NCBI RefSeq assembly: GCF_003855495.1
Contig: NZ_CP034086.1
Coordinates: forward strand, 1,488,001 to 1,552,000
DNA length: 64,000 bases
Source of the DNA: Methylocystis rosea
GTDB taxonomy: Bacteria; Pseudomonadota; Alphaproteobacteria; Rhizobiales; Beijerinckiaceae
Direction of reading: 5' to 3'
The notes under the pieces were generated by a model, which was given only the letters and a program-made list of their open reading frames with translations, was not told the DNA's origin and made no database searches. Made by a program: the position numbers and the translations under genes. Below are positions 36,533 to 48,231 of this stretch, piece after piece (position 1 is the first letter of the stretch; the number at the start of each line of letters is the position of its first letter).

Positions 36533-37093
36533 ACGCGTGACGGCGCCGGCTCCAGCGCACAAGGCGCGCAGATCGCGCCAGCCATACGCGATATCGGGGA
36601 GGACCACGCCCTCGATGTCCCACACGCCCTCGACGCCGACAGGCTCCGCGCCAAGCGCTTCATAAAAGCCGCGGGCCTTCGGCGAGTCGCGCAAAACCCA
36701 AACGGCGGCGCTCGCACAGCCGGCTGACATCAGATGCTCCGCGAGGCGCTCCACCAGGCGCCTGCCCAATCCCCGGCGCTGGGTCCGCTGCAGCAGGTAA
36801 ATCGACGCGATTTCGCCCTCGAAGCCAAGTGGAACGAGCTTTGGATTGGACTGGCGACTGCAGCGGGCGAACCCCACCGGAGACTCGCCCTCGCAGGCGA
36901 TGAACACCGCCTGAGCGCCTTCGCTAGAGCCGATCCGCTCCCCCCAGCGCCGCGTCCAATCGTCGAGATCGATCGACGCCAGCGCCTCGGCGCGCATTAC
37001 CCCGAGGTAGGTCTCCCGCCAGGCCTTGGCGTGAATTTCGGCGATGGATCGGGCGTCCTCAATGCTTGCCCGGCGCAAGCGATACTCCGCCAT
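36518..37093 (-). CDS. GNAT-family N-acetyltransferase
   Basis: 191 aa from the ATG at 37093, which has GGAGAGAGG upstream; longer readings to 37204 add only non-conserved sequence. N-terminal RRASIEDARSIAEIHAKAWRETYLG and the acetyl-CoA motif A (IASIYLLQRTQRRGLGRRLVERL, with RRGLG) are clear, and motif B follows (VLRDSPKARGFYEALGAEPVG). It acetylates an unknown amine. Its 3' end overlaps the NUDIX stop, so the two transcripts converge. Confidence 0.88.
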   Translation of the reverse strand: MAEYRLRRASIEDARSIAEIHAKAWRETYLGVMRAEALASIDLDDWTRRWGERIGSSEGAQAVFIACEGESPVGFARCSRQSNPKLVPLGFEGEIASIYLLQRTQRRGLGRRLVERLAEHLMSAGCASAAVWVLRDSPKARGFYEALGAEPVGVEGVWDIEGVVLPDIAYGWRDLRALCAGAGAVTRSPIR

Positions 37094-37202
37094 TGGCCTC
37101 TCTCCGCCTATAGCGTCGCATAGCGGCATGTCGCGGCGCAACGAGAGGTTTTGCCGCGCAGACGGCGCGTGATATGGCCTGCGCTCAGGGTCAAGCCGCC
37201 AC

Positions 37203-37700
37203 ATGATCGATCTCGCCGTAAAATTCGCGCCGCTGACGGCCGCAGACGACGCGCATATTGAAAAGCTCGACGAACGCGCGTTCGGTCCGGGCCGGTATGC
37301 GCGTACGGCCTATCGCTTGCGCGAAGGCGTCGAGCCCGACCGTTCGCTGTCCTTTGTCGCGCGGATCGGGACGCTGCTTGTCGGCGCGAACCGCATGACG
37401 CCTATCCTCGTCGGGTCATCGCCAGCGCTTTTGCTTGGACCGCTGACGGTGGAGCCGGCGTTTCGTCAGCAGCGCGTCGGCGAGACGCTCGTTAAATATT
37501 CGCTGGACGCCGCGCGCGGCGCCGGACATGGGCTCGTCCTGCTCGTCGGCGACGAGGACTATTATGCGCGGCTGGGATTCGCGCCTGTGCCGCGGGGCAA
37601 AATTACGATGCCCGGTCCCGTGAACCCGGAGCGCCTGCTCTATTGCGAACTCCGCCCTGGCGCGCTCGCTGAGGCGAACGGCAGGATGCGGCGCGCATGA
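37203..37700 (+). CDS. GNAT-family acetyltransferase, YhbS-like
   Basis: 165 aa. Motif A is GPLTVEPAFRQQRVGETLVKYSL (Q-x-x-R-V-G), followed by the YhbS-type LVLLVGDEDYYARLGFAPVPRGKI. Its last codons overlap the zapE start by ATGA, so it is translationally coupled to it. Substrate unknown; YhbS-like members act on small amines or peptides. Confidence 0.88.
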   Translation: MIDLAVKFAPLTAADDAHIEKLDERAFGPGRYARTAYRLREGVEPDRSLSFVARIGTLLVGANRMTPILVGSSPALLLGPLTVEPAFRQQRVGETLVKYSLDAARGAGHGLVLLVGDEDYYARLGFAPVPRGKITMPGPVNPERLLYCELRPGALAEANGRMRRA

Positions 37701-38848
37701 CGTCGCGCGCGCAGACCATCATCGAGAAATATGACGAGCTCGTCGCGCAAGGCGCGCTGGAACGCGACGCGTCGCAGCGCGCAGCGATCGAGAGGCTGCA
37801 AGCGCTCGCCGACGCTCTCTCAGGCCGCAGGCCGAAAAGCGCCAGTGTGACGCAAGCGCTCCTCGCGACCTTTCGCCCTCGAGCGCGGCCGGCGCGCGGC
37901 CTCTACCTCTGGGGATCGGTCGGGCGCGGCAAAACTTTTTTGATGAACCTGTTCTTCGGCGCGCTTCCGGTCGAAAAGAAGCGGCGCGCGCATTTTCACG
38001 CCTTCATGGCGGATGTGCACGATCGGCTGCATCGGCTGCGTCAGAAGCCCCATAATAAGGACGCCGATCCGGTGAGCTGCGTGGCGCAGCAAATCGCGCA
38101 GGAAACCCGTGTGCTCTGCTTCGATGAGTTCGCCGTGCACGATATCGCGGACGCCTCAATCGTCGCACGGCTGTTTTCGTCGCTGCTCGAGTCGGGCGTC
38201 GTCATTGTCGCGACGTCCAACGTCGAGCCTTCGCGGCTTTACGAAGGCGGCCGCAATCGCGATCTGTTCCTGCCCTTTATCGCCATGTTGCAGGAGCGAA
38301 TGGACATCCTGCGTCTCGAAGCGCCGAACGATTATCGGCAGCGGCGCGAAGATCTCGGGCAGGTCTATTTCACGCCCGCCGACTCTTGCGCCAGATCAGC
38401 GATTGACGCGCTCTATGCGACGCTCGCAGGCGGCGCGGCGGAAACGCCCGCGACAATTGAGGTCAAGCGACGCCGCATCGACATTCCACAGACGGCGGGC
38501 CGCGTCGCGCGTCTGAGCTTCACGGCGCTCTGCGGTCAACCATTGTCGGCGGCGGACTATATGGCGATCACGGAGAGGTTCGACGCAGTGATTGTCGAAG
38601 ACGTTCCAACAATGGCGCCTGAACAGCGGAATGAAGCGCGCCGCTTCATCACGCTGATCGATGTCCTTTACGAGGCGCGCGTCCTCCTGGTCGTTTCCGC
38701 TGCGGCGGAACCTTCCGAACTTTACCGCGTGGGCTTTGGCGCCGAGGCGCGCGAATTCGAGCGCGCGGCCTCTCGCCTGATGGAAATGCGCGGCAAAGAT
38801 TACATCGACGCCCGCGCCGCGCTCATGGCTTCGACATGCAGTCCTTGA
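37697..38848 (+). CDS. zapE: Cell division ATPase ZapE (AFG1 family)
   Basis: 383 aa. AAA-type ATPase with Walker A GSVGRGKTFLMNLFF, a conserved HFHAFMADVHDRLH, Walker B CFDEFAVHDIADA and a sensor-like VVIVATSNVEPSRLYEGGRNRD. Family members destabilise FtsZ polymers at division and associate with membrane-protein quality control. Coupled to the upstream GNAT gene; its 3' end overlaps the convergent small secreted protein gene by 26 nt. Confidence 0.93.
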   Translation: MTSRAQTIIEKYDELVAQGALERDASQRAAIERLQALADALSGRRPKSASVTQALLATFRPRARPARGLYLWGSVGRGKTFLMNLFFGALPVEKKRRAHFHAFMADVHDRLHRLRQKPHNKDADPVSCVAQQIAQETRVLCFDEFAVHDIADASIVARLFSSLLESGVVIVATSNVEPSRLYEGGRNRDLFLPFIAMLQERMDILRLEAPNDYRQRREDLGQVYFTPADSCARSAIDALYATLAGGAAETPATIEVKRRRIDIPQTAGRVARLSFTALCGQPLSAADYMAITERFDAVIVEDVPTMAPEQRNEARRFITLIDVLYEARVLLVVSAAAEPSELYRVGFGAEAREFERAASRLMEMRGKDYIDARAALMASTCSP

Positions 38849-39116
38849 TGTCGCTGGCGCGCTTCATCAGCTCGAACCGATCGGCGCAATAGCGTTCGAG
38901 ATCCGGCCGTTTCGCGGGATCGGTCGCCGCGGAGCGAATGCCGACAGCGCCATCGAGCAGTTCTTTTTGCGCAGCATGGACCTGAGAAGGCGGCAGTTGT
39001 CCCGAGCAGGCCTCATAGCGCTTGAGCAGCGCGTCACACTGCGGGACGCCGGTTGGATCAACCGCGAAAGCCGGCGTGGCGGCAAGCAGGAAAACGAAAG
39101 CGAGACGATGCTTCAC
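38823..39116 (-). CDS. Small secreted protein with four cysteines
   Basis: 97 aa. A signal peptide (LAFVFLLAATPAFA) precedes a roughly 80-residue helical domain with cysteines in VPQCDALLKRYEACS, ERYCADRF and IKDCMSK, spaced so that two disulfides could form in the periplasm. I do not recognise the family. The 3' end overlaps zapE in the opposite direction. Confidence 0.7.
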   Translation of the reverse strand: MKHRLAFVFLLAATPAFAVDPTGVPQCDALLKRYEACSGQLPPSQVHAAQKELLDGAVGIRSAATDPAKRPDLERYCADRFELMKRASDIKDCMSKP

Positions 39117-39177
39117 TGGCGCGGGATCCTCCGGTTATGACCCGCGCCATATAGCATTTTGGTCGGCCGTGAGGCAT

Positions 39178-39217
39178 CAAAAGACGAGAGCGGCGGGCCT
39201 TTCTTTGGACCCGCCGC
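39178..39217 (-). terminator. Rho-independent terminator of the LysM/M23 gene
   Basis: On the minus strand GCGGCGGG, a 12-base loop, CCCGCCGC, then TCTCGTCTTTT. It lies about 60 nt after the stop of the LysM/M23 gene and ends the long minus-strand block. Confidence 0.65.
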
Positions 39218-39275
39218 CCCGAAGTCTCCAGCGCCTTCGTGTCTCGCGGACGCCGGAGCGTTCCTTGCGCCTTGG

Positions 39276-40655
39276 CTACAGCCCCGCCAGATAGCGCGTA
39301 GGATCGACGGGCGTCGAACCCTTGCGCAGTTCGAAGTGAAGCTGCGGCGAGCCGACATTGCCCGATTGGCCGGATTTGGCGATCGTCTGACCGCGCTTGA
39401 CCTGATCGCCACGCTTGACGTCGAGTTCGCCATTGTGGGCGTAGGCCGAAACGAAGCCGTTGGGATGGCGAATGAGCACTAGATTGCCGTAGCCCTTGAG
39501 CTCACTGCCGGCGTAAGCGACGACGCCGCCTTCGGCAGCCTTGACTTGCGTACCCTCAGGCACCGCGATGTTGATCCCGTCGTTGCCGCCCGTCGTGAAG
39601 CCCTGAATGATGCGCCCGCGCGCGGGCCAGCGGAACTCGGGCCGACCTTCGTCGGACGCCACCGCTTTCGTGTCGGTCGCCGGGGGAATGGAGGCGGTCG
39701 CGGTCGTATCTACTTTGCGAGCGCTCGGCGTTTCCGGCGGCGTTTCAGCGACAACGGGCTTGCTGCGCGCTTCGGCGATCTTGGGTTCAGCTTCCGGCGC
39801 TTCGACAGAAGCCGACCCACGCGCGATCCGCTCGGTTTTGACCGGGCGCCCCGGCGTTGCGGCGGCGATGCGCGCCTCCGCTTTGACAAGCGTCTTCTCC
39901 GGCGCCGCTTTGGCGACGGTCTTCGTCTTCTCAGCCGGCTTGGCCTTCGCCGGTTCTACTTCGGCCTTGCGCACCGGCTTCGCCTGCTCCGCCGGCTTGG
40001 CGGCGGCCACAGGCTTCGCCAGCGCCGCGGACTTCGCGGCGACCGGCTTGATCTCGGCTGGGGCGGCGGCGGCTTTGGCCGGAGCGGCGGGGACGCGCGC
40101 GGCCATGACCGGAGCGCCGCCGGCGCGATAGACCGGTATCACCAGACGAGAGCCCGGCTGAACCTGGGATGCGACGTTGAAGCCGTTGGCGCGCAGCAGC
40201 GCGTCGGTGGGCACGCCGTAGCGGGTGGAGAGCAATGCCGCCGTCTCGCCCTGCGCGACAACGACCGGGGTGCCGCCTTCGGCGCTCCAGTGGCCTGCGG
40301 CGCCGGCGACTGCAACGCTCTTTGGCGACGACTGCGTCGCTGACGTAGCGGTTCGCGCCATCGAAGCGCCGCCGCTTGGAGCAGCGGTCGCGCTAGCGGC
40401 GGCGGGAGCCGGCAATGGACGGGTTTCCACCGTCGATGACGGCGCCCTCTGCGCAGGCGCGTCAGTGATCGCGCCGACTGGCGCCCGATCGACGCCGAGC
40501 GAGGCGGTCTTGGCCGAGCCTGAGAAGGGGTCGGCAAAGGGATCGGCTCCGAAGCGCGAGGCGTCCGAGCAGCCGGCGACAAGGGCGGCGACGCCAACGG
40601 CCGCCATGAACCGCACAGCGGCGCGGGAATAAGCAATATGATGCTTGGTAACCAT
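39276..40655 (-). CDS. Lipoprotein with LysM and degenerate LytM (M23) domains, NlpD-like
   Basis: 459 aa from the ATG at 40655; a GTG at 40667 is possible. A lipobox (ALVAGC) anchors it as a lipoprotein. A LysM domain (TPVVVAQGETAALLSTRYGVPTDALLRANG) binds peptidoglycan, a long Ala/Lys/Pro-rich linker follows, and the C-terminal M23 domain reads GGNDGINIAVPEGT...SAYAHNGE...LHFELRKG. The first His and Asp of the zinc site (H-xxx-D) are replaced by Asn, so it is probably a non-catalytic LytM factor that activates a cell-wall amidase, like NlpD or EnvC. Last gene of the serS-surE-pcm run. Confidence 0.88.
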   Translation of the reverse strand: MVTKHHIAYSRAAVRFMAAVGVAALVAGCSDASRFGADPFADPFSGSAKTASLGVDRAPVGAITDAPAQRAPSSTVETRPLPAPAAASATAAPSGGASMARTATSATQSSPKSVAVAGAAGHWSAEGGTPVVVAQGETAALLSTRYGVPTDALLRANGFNVASQVQPGSRLVIPVYRAGGAPVMAARVPAAPAKAAAAPAEIKPVAAKSAALAKPVAAAKPAEQAKPVRKAEVEPAKAKPAEKTKTVAKAAPEKTLVKAEARIAAATPGRPVKTERIARGSASVEAPEAEPKIAEARSKPVVAETPPETPSARKVDTTATASIPPATDTKAVASDEGRPEFRWPARGRIIQGFTTGGNDGINIAVPEGTQVKAAEGGVVAYAGSELKGYGNLVLIRHPNGFVSAYAHNGELDVKRGDQVKRGQTIAKSGQSGNVGSPQLHFELRKGSTPVDPTRYLAGL

Positions 40656-40768
40656 GACGCGACCCACCCGAACGCAACATTGAACGGTCTTATGGGTAAC
40701 AGCGCGCGGTTAAGGAGGCGTTTAAGATGAACGCAAAGCGTGCGCGACTGAAATTTTCAGCATGATGT

Positions 40769-41455
40769 TTAGAGCGCCTGCGCCAGTCCTGGGATGGCCG
40801 GCCCTAAGCGACACGGGCCAAGATCGGTCTCACGCAGTTCGCCGTCCTCATTGCGATCAAGCTTAATCAATCGTTCCTTCGCCCGCGCGCCAGCCGGCGC
40901 GTGCTCCCTTCGGGCGAAGAGCAATGCGCCGCCGGGGGTGAGCATCTGGATCAGCGCTGCAGGCGCGGCGCCGACCGAGGCCTGGACGAGGATTCTATCG
41001 AAGCGTCCAAGCTCGCGAGGCGGATCGAGGCCGTCGGCGAAAATCGCCTTGGCGTTTTCGGCGCCGTGGGCCGTCAAACGGCGCGAGGCTTCGATCGCGA
41101 GCGTCTCGAACCGCTCGAGGCTTATGACCTCGCTTGCGAGCTGCGCGAGCGCCGCCGCGCCATAGCCCGACCCCGCGCCGACCTCCAGCACCCGATGGCC
41201 GCGGCCGATCTTGAGCGCCTCGAGCCTTCTGGCAAGTTCGACCGGACGCGACATGGTCTGCCCGCAGCCGATCGGCAGCGAGAGATTGCGGTTCGCGAGA
41301 TCGCGAAATCGGTAGGGCGCGAACGCCTCCCGCGGGGTCGCCTCGATCGCGCGCAAGACCGAAAGATCGCGCAGCCCCGCCTGACGCAAGGTCAGCAGCA
41401 GCGCCGCGCGCTCCTCGAATTGGCTGGCCTGGCGCGCGCCGGCCTCCTCGGTCAT
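40769..41455 (-). CDS. pcm: Protein-L-isoaspartate O-methyltransferase
   Basis: 228 aa. It methylates damaged isoaspartyl residues for repair, in the cytosol. The early PCMT block is AFAPYRFRDLANRNLSLPIGCGQTMSRP, the SAM motif is VLEVGAGSGYGAAALAQL, and the post-motif FDRILVQASVGAAPAALIQML closes the core. It overlaps the surE stop by ATGA, an arrangement well known in proteobacteria (surE-pcm-nlpD). Confidence 0.94.
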   Translation of the reverse strand: MTEEAGARQASQFEERAALLLTLRQAGLRDLSVLRAIEATPREAFAPYRFRDLANRNLSLPIGCGQTMSRPVELARRLEALKIGRGHRVLEVGAGSGYGAAALAQLASEVISLERFETLAIEASRRLTAHGAENAKAIFADGLDPPRELGRFDRILVQASVGAAPAALIQMLTPGGALLFARREHAPAGARAKERLIKLDRNEDGELRETDLGPCRLGPAIPGLAQAL

Positions 41456-42225
41456 TCCTTGCCCTCAAACGCCGCCGCGAGCCGCGTCACCGTCGGGTGA
41501 TCGGTGAAATCCAGCTGCAGCGGTGTGATCGAGATTTTCTTTTCTTCGAGCGCCAGCAGATCGGTGCCCTGCCCCGGCTTGAAGTCGCCGCGCTGGAAAG
41601 TGATCCAGTGATAGGGATTGCCGCGGCCGTCCTTGCGGTCCTCGATCCGCATGATGTCGCTGCTGCGCCTGCCCTGCATCGTAATCGCGACGCCCGCGAC
41701 GTCCTGGGGCGCACAATGCGGAAAATTCACGTTCATCAACACGTTCTTCGGGATGCCCGCCGCGAGCAGGCGGCGCACGACCTCAACGCCATGCGTCGCC
41801 GCGCATTCCCAGTGGACCGTCCGGCGGTCTGCAAAAAAATCATAGACCTGGGAAAGCGCAATCGACGGAATGCCCAGAATCGTGCCCTCCATCGCTCCGG
41901 CGATGGTGCCGGAATAGGAGACGTCCTCGGCGACATTCTGGCCGCAGTTGACGCCGGAAATGAGAAGATCGGGCGGATGATCGAGCATCAGCTTGCGCAG
42001 GCCCATGATGACGCAATCGGTCGGCGTTCCCTTGAGCGCGAAGTGTCGCGGCGAAATCTCCCGCAATCGCAGCGGATCGTTGAGCGAGAGCGAATGCGAA
42101 ACGCCCGATTGCTCGAATTCCGGCGCGATGACGAAAATATCGTCGGTGAATTCGCGCGCGATCGCCTCCGCGATGGCGAGGCCGCGCGCGTGAATGCCGT
42201 CGTCATTGGTGATGAGAATGCGCAT
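41452..42225 (-). CDS. surE: 5'/3'-nucleotidase SurE
   Basis: 257 aa from the ATG at 42225. Metal-dependent nucleoside monophosphate phosphatase linked to stationary-phase survival. Signatures: ILITNDDGIHARGL (metal-binding DD), VIAPEFEQSGVSHSLSL, FALKGTPTDCV, LLISGVNCGQNVAEDVSYSGTIAGAMEG. Overlaps pcm. A plus-strand SH3-type gene lies between it and serS, breaking the usual serS-surE adjacency. Confidence 0.95.
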   Translation of the reverse strand: MRILITNDDGIHARGLAIAEAIAREFTDDIFVIAPEFEQSGVSHSLSLNDPLRLREISPRHFALKGTPTDCVIMGLRKLMLDHPPDLLISGVNCGQNVAEDVSYSGTIAGAMEGTILGIPSIALSQVYDFFADRRTVHWECAATHGVEVVRRLLAAGIPKNVLMNVNFPHCAPQDVAGVAITMQGRRSSDIMRIEDRKDGRGNPYHWITFQRGDFKPGQGTDLLALEEKKISITPLQLDFTDHPTVTRLAAAFEGKE

Positions 42226-42347
42226 GCTTACAGCGGTTTCGCCTCGCCTGGCGGGCGCCTGAGGAGCCCGAGTTTCTTTGGACGATTCGACGCCGAACGT
42301 CCACAATGACCCTATATCGGCTCGCCTCATTCTCTGGAGGAAATTTG

Positions 42348-45114
<2,767 letters not shown>

Positions 45115-45118
<4 letters not shown>

Positions 45119-45546
45119 GTGGCGGTCTTCTTTGGCGAATCGGCCTGCTCGCCGACAGGAAGACCAGAATCCTCATCCTGAGGAGCGGCCAAAGGCCGCG
45201 TCTCGAAGGATGCGACTGGCGCGCCCTCATCCTTCGACGGCTTTGCGTCGCCTTTGATTGCGCCGGTGATCTGCTTGCGCGCCTCGGCCATCGGATCGAA
45301 AGCGCCGTCGAGCTTCACGCTCTCCTTGACGGCGTCCCGCATCTCGCCGACCTCCTTACGCAAATCATCGAGCTCCGCCTCGCGCATCGCCTCCATGAAT
45401 TGTCCCTGAAATTCCGCGGCCATGCGGCGCATTTTTCCGGAAAACTGCCCGAGCGAGCGCAAAACGCGCGGCAAATCCTTCGAGGGAATCGCAATAAGCG
45501 CGACGATGGCGATGACGATGAGCTTGCCGGGTTCGAGATCGAACAT
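45115..45546 (-). CDS. tatB: Twin-arginine translocase subunit TatB with repeat-derived segment
   Basis: 143 aa from MFDLEPGKL at 45546. One N-terminal membrane helix ([21 protein letters not shown]) is followed by the amphipathic helix and a long coiled coil ([28 protein letters not shown]), together receiving the signal peptide with TatC. The C-terminal tail contains [14 protein letters not shown], which is a direct translation of a REP element (45169-45235) and so was added by repeat insertion. Overlaps tatC by 4 nt. Confidence 0.92.
45169..45238. repeat. REP-like unit inside the tatB coding sequence
   Basis: CCTCATCCTGAGGAGCGGCC...GGCCGCGTCTCGAAGGATG lies in frame within tatB. It is the same family as the elements at 16447, 53515 and 63637. 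Confidence 0.75.
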
Positions 45547-45572
45547 GCGTGTTGCTCGGGCGCCTTGCTCCC

Positions 45573-45705
45573 TCCCCTTGACGGGGAGGGTCGAAGCGCG
45601 AAGCGCTTCGGGATGGGGTGACGATGGCGAGGTTCCAGGGGTTCTCTTACCCACCCCGCGCGCTTTCAGCGCGACCCTCCCCCTCAAGGGAGGGTGTCGA
45701 CGCTA
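45573..45705. repeat. REP-like pair between tatA and tatB
   Basis: CTCCCTCCCCTTGACGGGGAGGG with GAAGCGCGAAGCGCTTC, and the facing GCGCGCTTTCAGCGCG with CCCTCCCCCTCAAGGGAGGG, occupy the gap between the two genes. Confidence 0.75.
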
Positions 45706-45939
45706 GACCTTCTTGCTGTCCGCCTTGTCGCTCTCCAGCGCGCGGCGCTCGCTGGCCTGGCCTTCGAGCGGCTTTTTTGCGTCATCGGCCGCGACATCGT
45801 CTTCCGACATGCCCTTCTTGAAGGCCTTGATGCCCTTGGCCATGTCGCCCATCACGTCGGAAATCTTGAACTTGCCGCCGAAGAGAATGAAGACGACCGC
45901 GCCGACAATGATCCAGTGCCAGATCGACAGACCGCCCAT
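45703..45939 (-). CDS. tatA: Twin-arginine translocase subunit TatA
   Basis: 78 aa from the ATG at 45939, which has AGGAAGG 9 nt upstream; the ATG at 45948 lies directly against that site. A single helix ([17 protein letters not shown]), the FGxxK-type hinge ([13 protein letters not shown]) and an amphipathic helix ([11 protein letters not shown]) form the pore-forming subunit. Expected order tatA-tatB-tatC downstream of scpB. Confidence 0.95.
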   Translation of the reverse strand: MGGLSIWHWIIVGAVVFILFGGKFKISDVMGDMAKGIKAFKKGMSEDDVAADDAKKPLEGQASERRALESDKADSKKV

Positions 45940-46104
45940 GGCGCGCATCCTTCCTAACGAGAAAACCGGGACGACCGGCGTTTGCCGGGAAACTATGCGC
46001 CCCTCGCCATAAAAACAAGGACGCGGCGCACAGACGCACGCCGCGACGGCCTTAAGGGGACGTGGAAACTTGCTGTCGCTTAACTGCGCTGCTCGGCGGC
46101 GCCG

Positions 46105-46863
46105 TCAATGCTCTTCATCGTCGCCGAGTTCGGGCGGCTCTAGCGCCTCGGGCTCGTCCGGGAACTCCATTTCGAGCAGTTCCGGCGCGTCGTCTTCAAG
46201 CGGCTCTTCATCCTCGCGCAACGCGGCGTCGTCCGAAGGTTGCGGCACGCCGAAGCCCTTCGGCAGCCGGCCGTCGAACAGGCCAGCGCCCTTGAGTTCG
46301 TCGAGCCCCGGCAGATCGCCGATCTGCTCAAGCCCGAAATGCATCAGGAAGGCGTCGGTCGTGCCATAGGTGATCGGCCTGCCCGGCGCCTTGCGGCGGC
46401 CGCGCAGCCTGATCCAGCCGGTGTCGAGCAGCACGTCGAGCGTGCCCTTGGAAATGGCGACGCCGCGAATCTCTTCGATCTCGGCGCGGGTCGTCGGCTG
46501 GTGATAGGCGATGATCGCGAGCGTCTCCAGCGCCGCGCGGGAGAGCTTCTTCTCCTCGACCTGCTCGCGGGCGAGAATCCAGTTGAGGTCGGCGGCGGTG
46601 CGGAAAAACCACTTCTTGCCGACGCGGGTGAGGTTGACGCCGCGGCCCGTGTAATGGGCGCGCAGCCGCTCAAGGACGCGCTCGAGATCGACGCCCTCCT
46701 CGATACGGCGCGCCATTTCGGCTTCATCAAGCGGTTCGGCGGAGGCGAAGAGCAGCGCCTCGATGATGCGCTCCGCTTCGCGCAGCCGGGCTTCGTGACG
46801 CGCAAGCTCGTCGTCGCTGTTCACGTCAAAAAGTTCGATCTTCTCCGCAGCCTGCGCCACCAC
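46105..46863 (-). CDS. scpB: Segregation and condensation protein B
   Basis: 252 aa, winged-helix partner of ScpA and SMC in chromosome condensation. Conserved LREAERIIEALLFASAEPLDEAEMARR at the N-terminus, the core ALETLAIIAYHQPTTRAEIEEIRGVA, and LLDTGWIRLRGRRKAPGRPITYGTTDAFLMHFGL. The C-terminal Glu/Asp-rich extension is common in alphaproteobacteria. Follows scpA by 21 nt. Confidence 0.95.
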   Translation of the reverse strand: MVAQAAEKIELFDVNSDDELARHEARLREAERIIEALLFASAEPLDEAEMARRIEEGVDLERVLERLRAHYTGRGVNLTRVGKKWFFRTAADLNWILAREQVEEKKLSRAALETLAIIAYHQPTTRAEIEEIRGVAISKGTLDVLLDTGWIRLRGRRKAPGRPITYGTTDAFLMHFGLEQIGDLPGLDELKGAGLFDGRLPKGFGVPQPSDDAALREDEEPLEDDAPELLEMEFPDEPEALEPPELGDDEEH

Positions 46864-46884
46864 GCGTCCTCCTGAAGTTCGGGG

Positions 46885-47691
46885 CTAAGACGCGCCCGCA
46901 GTCTCTTCCGCTTGCTCCGGCGCCCGGCGCCGCACCCAAAGCGGGGCGAAGTGCCGGTCCTGACGGATGTCGAATCGCCCCTCGCGCACCATTTCAAGCG
47001 AGGCGGTAAACGCCGAGGCGCGCACAGTGCGCGCCGTCTGCATGTCGACACAGTAATGCAGCAAAAAATCGTCGAGCACGGTCCATTCCGTCGCGACGCC
47101 CATGAGCCGCTCAAGGGCTTCGCGCGCCTCGGCCAGAGACCAGACCGCGCGCTGCCGCATCACCACCCGCGAGGTCGCGGTTTTCTGGCGCTGCCGGGCG
47201 TAAGCCGAGAGAAGATCGTAAAGGCTCGCCTGAAATTTGGGGTGCGAGATCGTCTCGACGCCTTCCGGGCCGCCGCGCAAAAACATATCGCGCCCGAGCC
47301 GCGCGCGCTCGGTGAGCCTGTCGGCGGCGCGCCGAATGAGCTCCAGCCTGCGCAGGCGATCAGCCAGCGCGGCGGCGAGATCGGAGGCGGAGGGTTCGTC
47401 GCCCTTTGGCGGCTCCGGCAGCAGCAGCCGCGACTTCAGGAAGGCGAGCCAGGCCGCCATCACCAGATAGTCGGCGGCGAGTTCGAGGCGCACGCGCCGC
47501 GCCGCCTCGATGAAGGCGAGATATTGCTCGGCGAGCGCGAGAATGGAAATGCGGGCGAGGTCGACCTTCTGCCGGCGCGCAAGCTCGAGCAGCAAATCGA
47601 GCGGCCCTTCGAACCCGTCAACGTCGACGAGAAAGGCCTCTTCGGCGTCGCCGCGGGGCTCGTCCAGCTCGAAGCTCAGTTCCTGCGCCAT
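46885..47691 (-). CDS. scpA: Segregation and condensation protein A
   Basis: 268 aa from the ATG at 47691. Kleisin that bridges SMC heads. The N-terminal FLVDVDGFEGPLDLLLELARRQKVDLARI is the family signature, followed by DYLVMAAWLAFLKSRLLLPEP and a C-terminal winged helix (ARTVRASAFTASLEMVREGRFDI). First gene of the scpAB-tatABC run; a toxin-antitoxin pair separates it from nagZ. Confidence 0.95.
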   Translation of the reverse strand: MAQELSFELDEPRGDAEEAFLVDVDGFEGPLDLLLELARRQKVDLARISILALAEQYLAFIEAARRVRLELAADYLVMAAWLAFLKSRLLLPEPPKGDEPSASDLAAALADRLRRLELIRRAADRLTERARLGRDMFLRGGPEGVETISHPKFQASLYDLLSAYARQRQKTATSRVVMRQRAVWSLAEAREALERLMGVATEWTVLDDFLLHYCVDMQTARTVRASAFTASLEMVREGRFDIRQDRHFAPLWVRRRAPEQAEETAGAS

Positions 47692-47820
47692 TCTGGCTTT
47701 GCGCCTGTTTCCGTTTGCGAATCGGCGTCGCCGATGACTTCGGCCCGAGATTGGCCCCGATGGCCCGCTATCGCAAGCGCAGCCGGCGCTTTGGGAGCGC
47801 CGGTCCACAGGAGAGAACTG

Positions 47821-48231
47821 CTATCGAAAGGGGTCGATAATCTGCAGATTGTCTATGACCTGCCCGTGCGAGAGATCTTCGGAATAAAGCCGCGAGCACC
47901 CCTGCGCTTGCGCAGCGGCGACGATTGCGGCGTCCCAATAAGAAAATCCATAGCGCGATTTAATGTCCAGCGCGGCGTTGACGATCGCCAGCGTGATGTC
48001 CTGAACCTGAAACCTCTGCCATGCGCGCACGAGACCAGCGGCGATGTCGTGCGGTAAGGCGTCCGGCCGCGAGGCTCGCGTCGCCTGCACATAGAACTCC
48101 TGCAAAACCTGCGTCGACAGGCTCCAGTCATCCTGATCCAGCAACGCGATGGACCGCTCGCGTTTTTCCGCCTCAGACGGATCGCGACTGATCGAGTAAA
48201 GCAGAATATTGGTGTCCAGAAAGCCGGTCAC
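47821..48231 (-). CDS. PIN-domain toxin, VapC-like
   Basis: 136 aa. PIN fold with acidic residues in FLDTNILLYSI (first Asp), STQVLQEFYV (Glu) and YWDAAIVAAA (third Asp), plus a C-terminal LYSEDLSHGQVID. Such proteins are ribonucleases that cut tRNA or rRNA. Its start overlaps the upstream antitoxin stop by ATGA, the normal toxin-antitoxin layout. Confidence 0.85.
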   Translation of the reverse strand: MTGFLDTNILLYSISRDPSEAEKRERSIALLDQDDWSLSTQVLQEFYVQATRASRPDALPHDIAAGLVRAWQRFQVQDITLAIVNAALDIKSRYGFSYWDAAIVAAAQAQGCSRLYSEDLSHGQVIDNLQIIDPFR

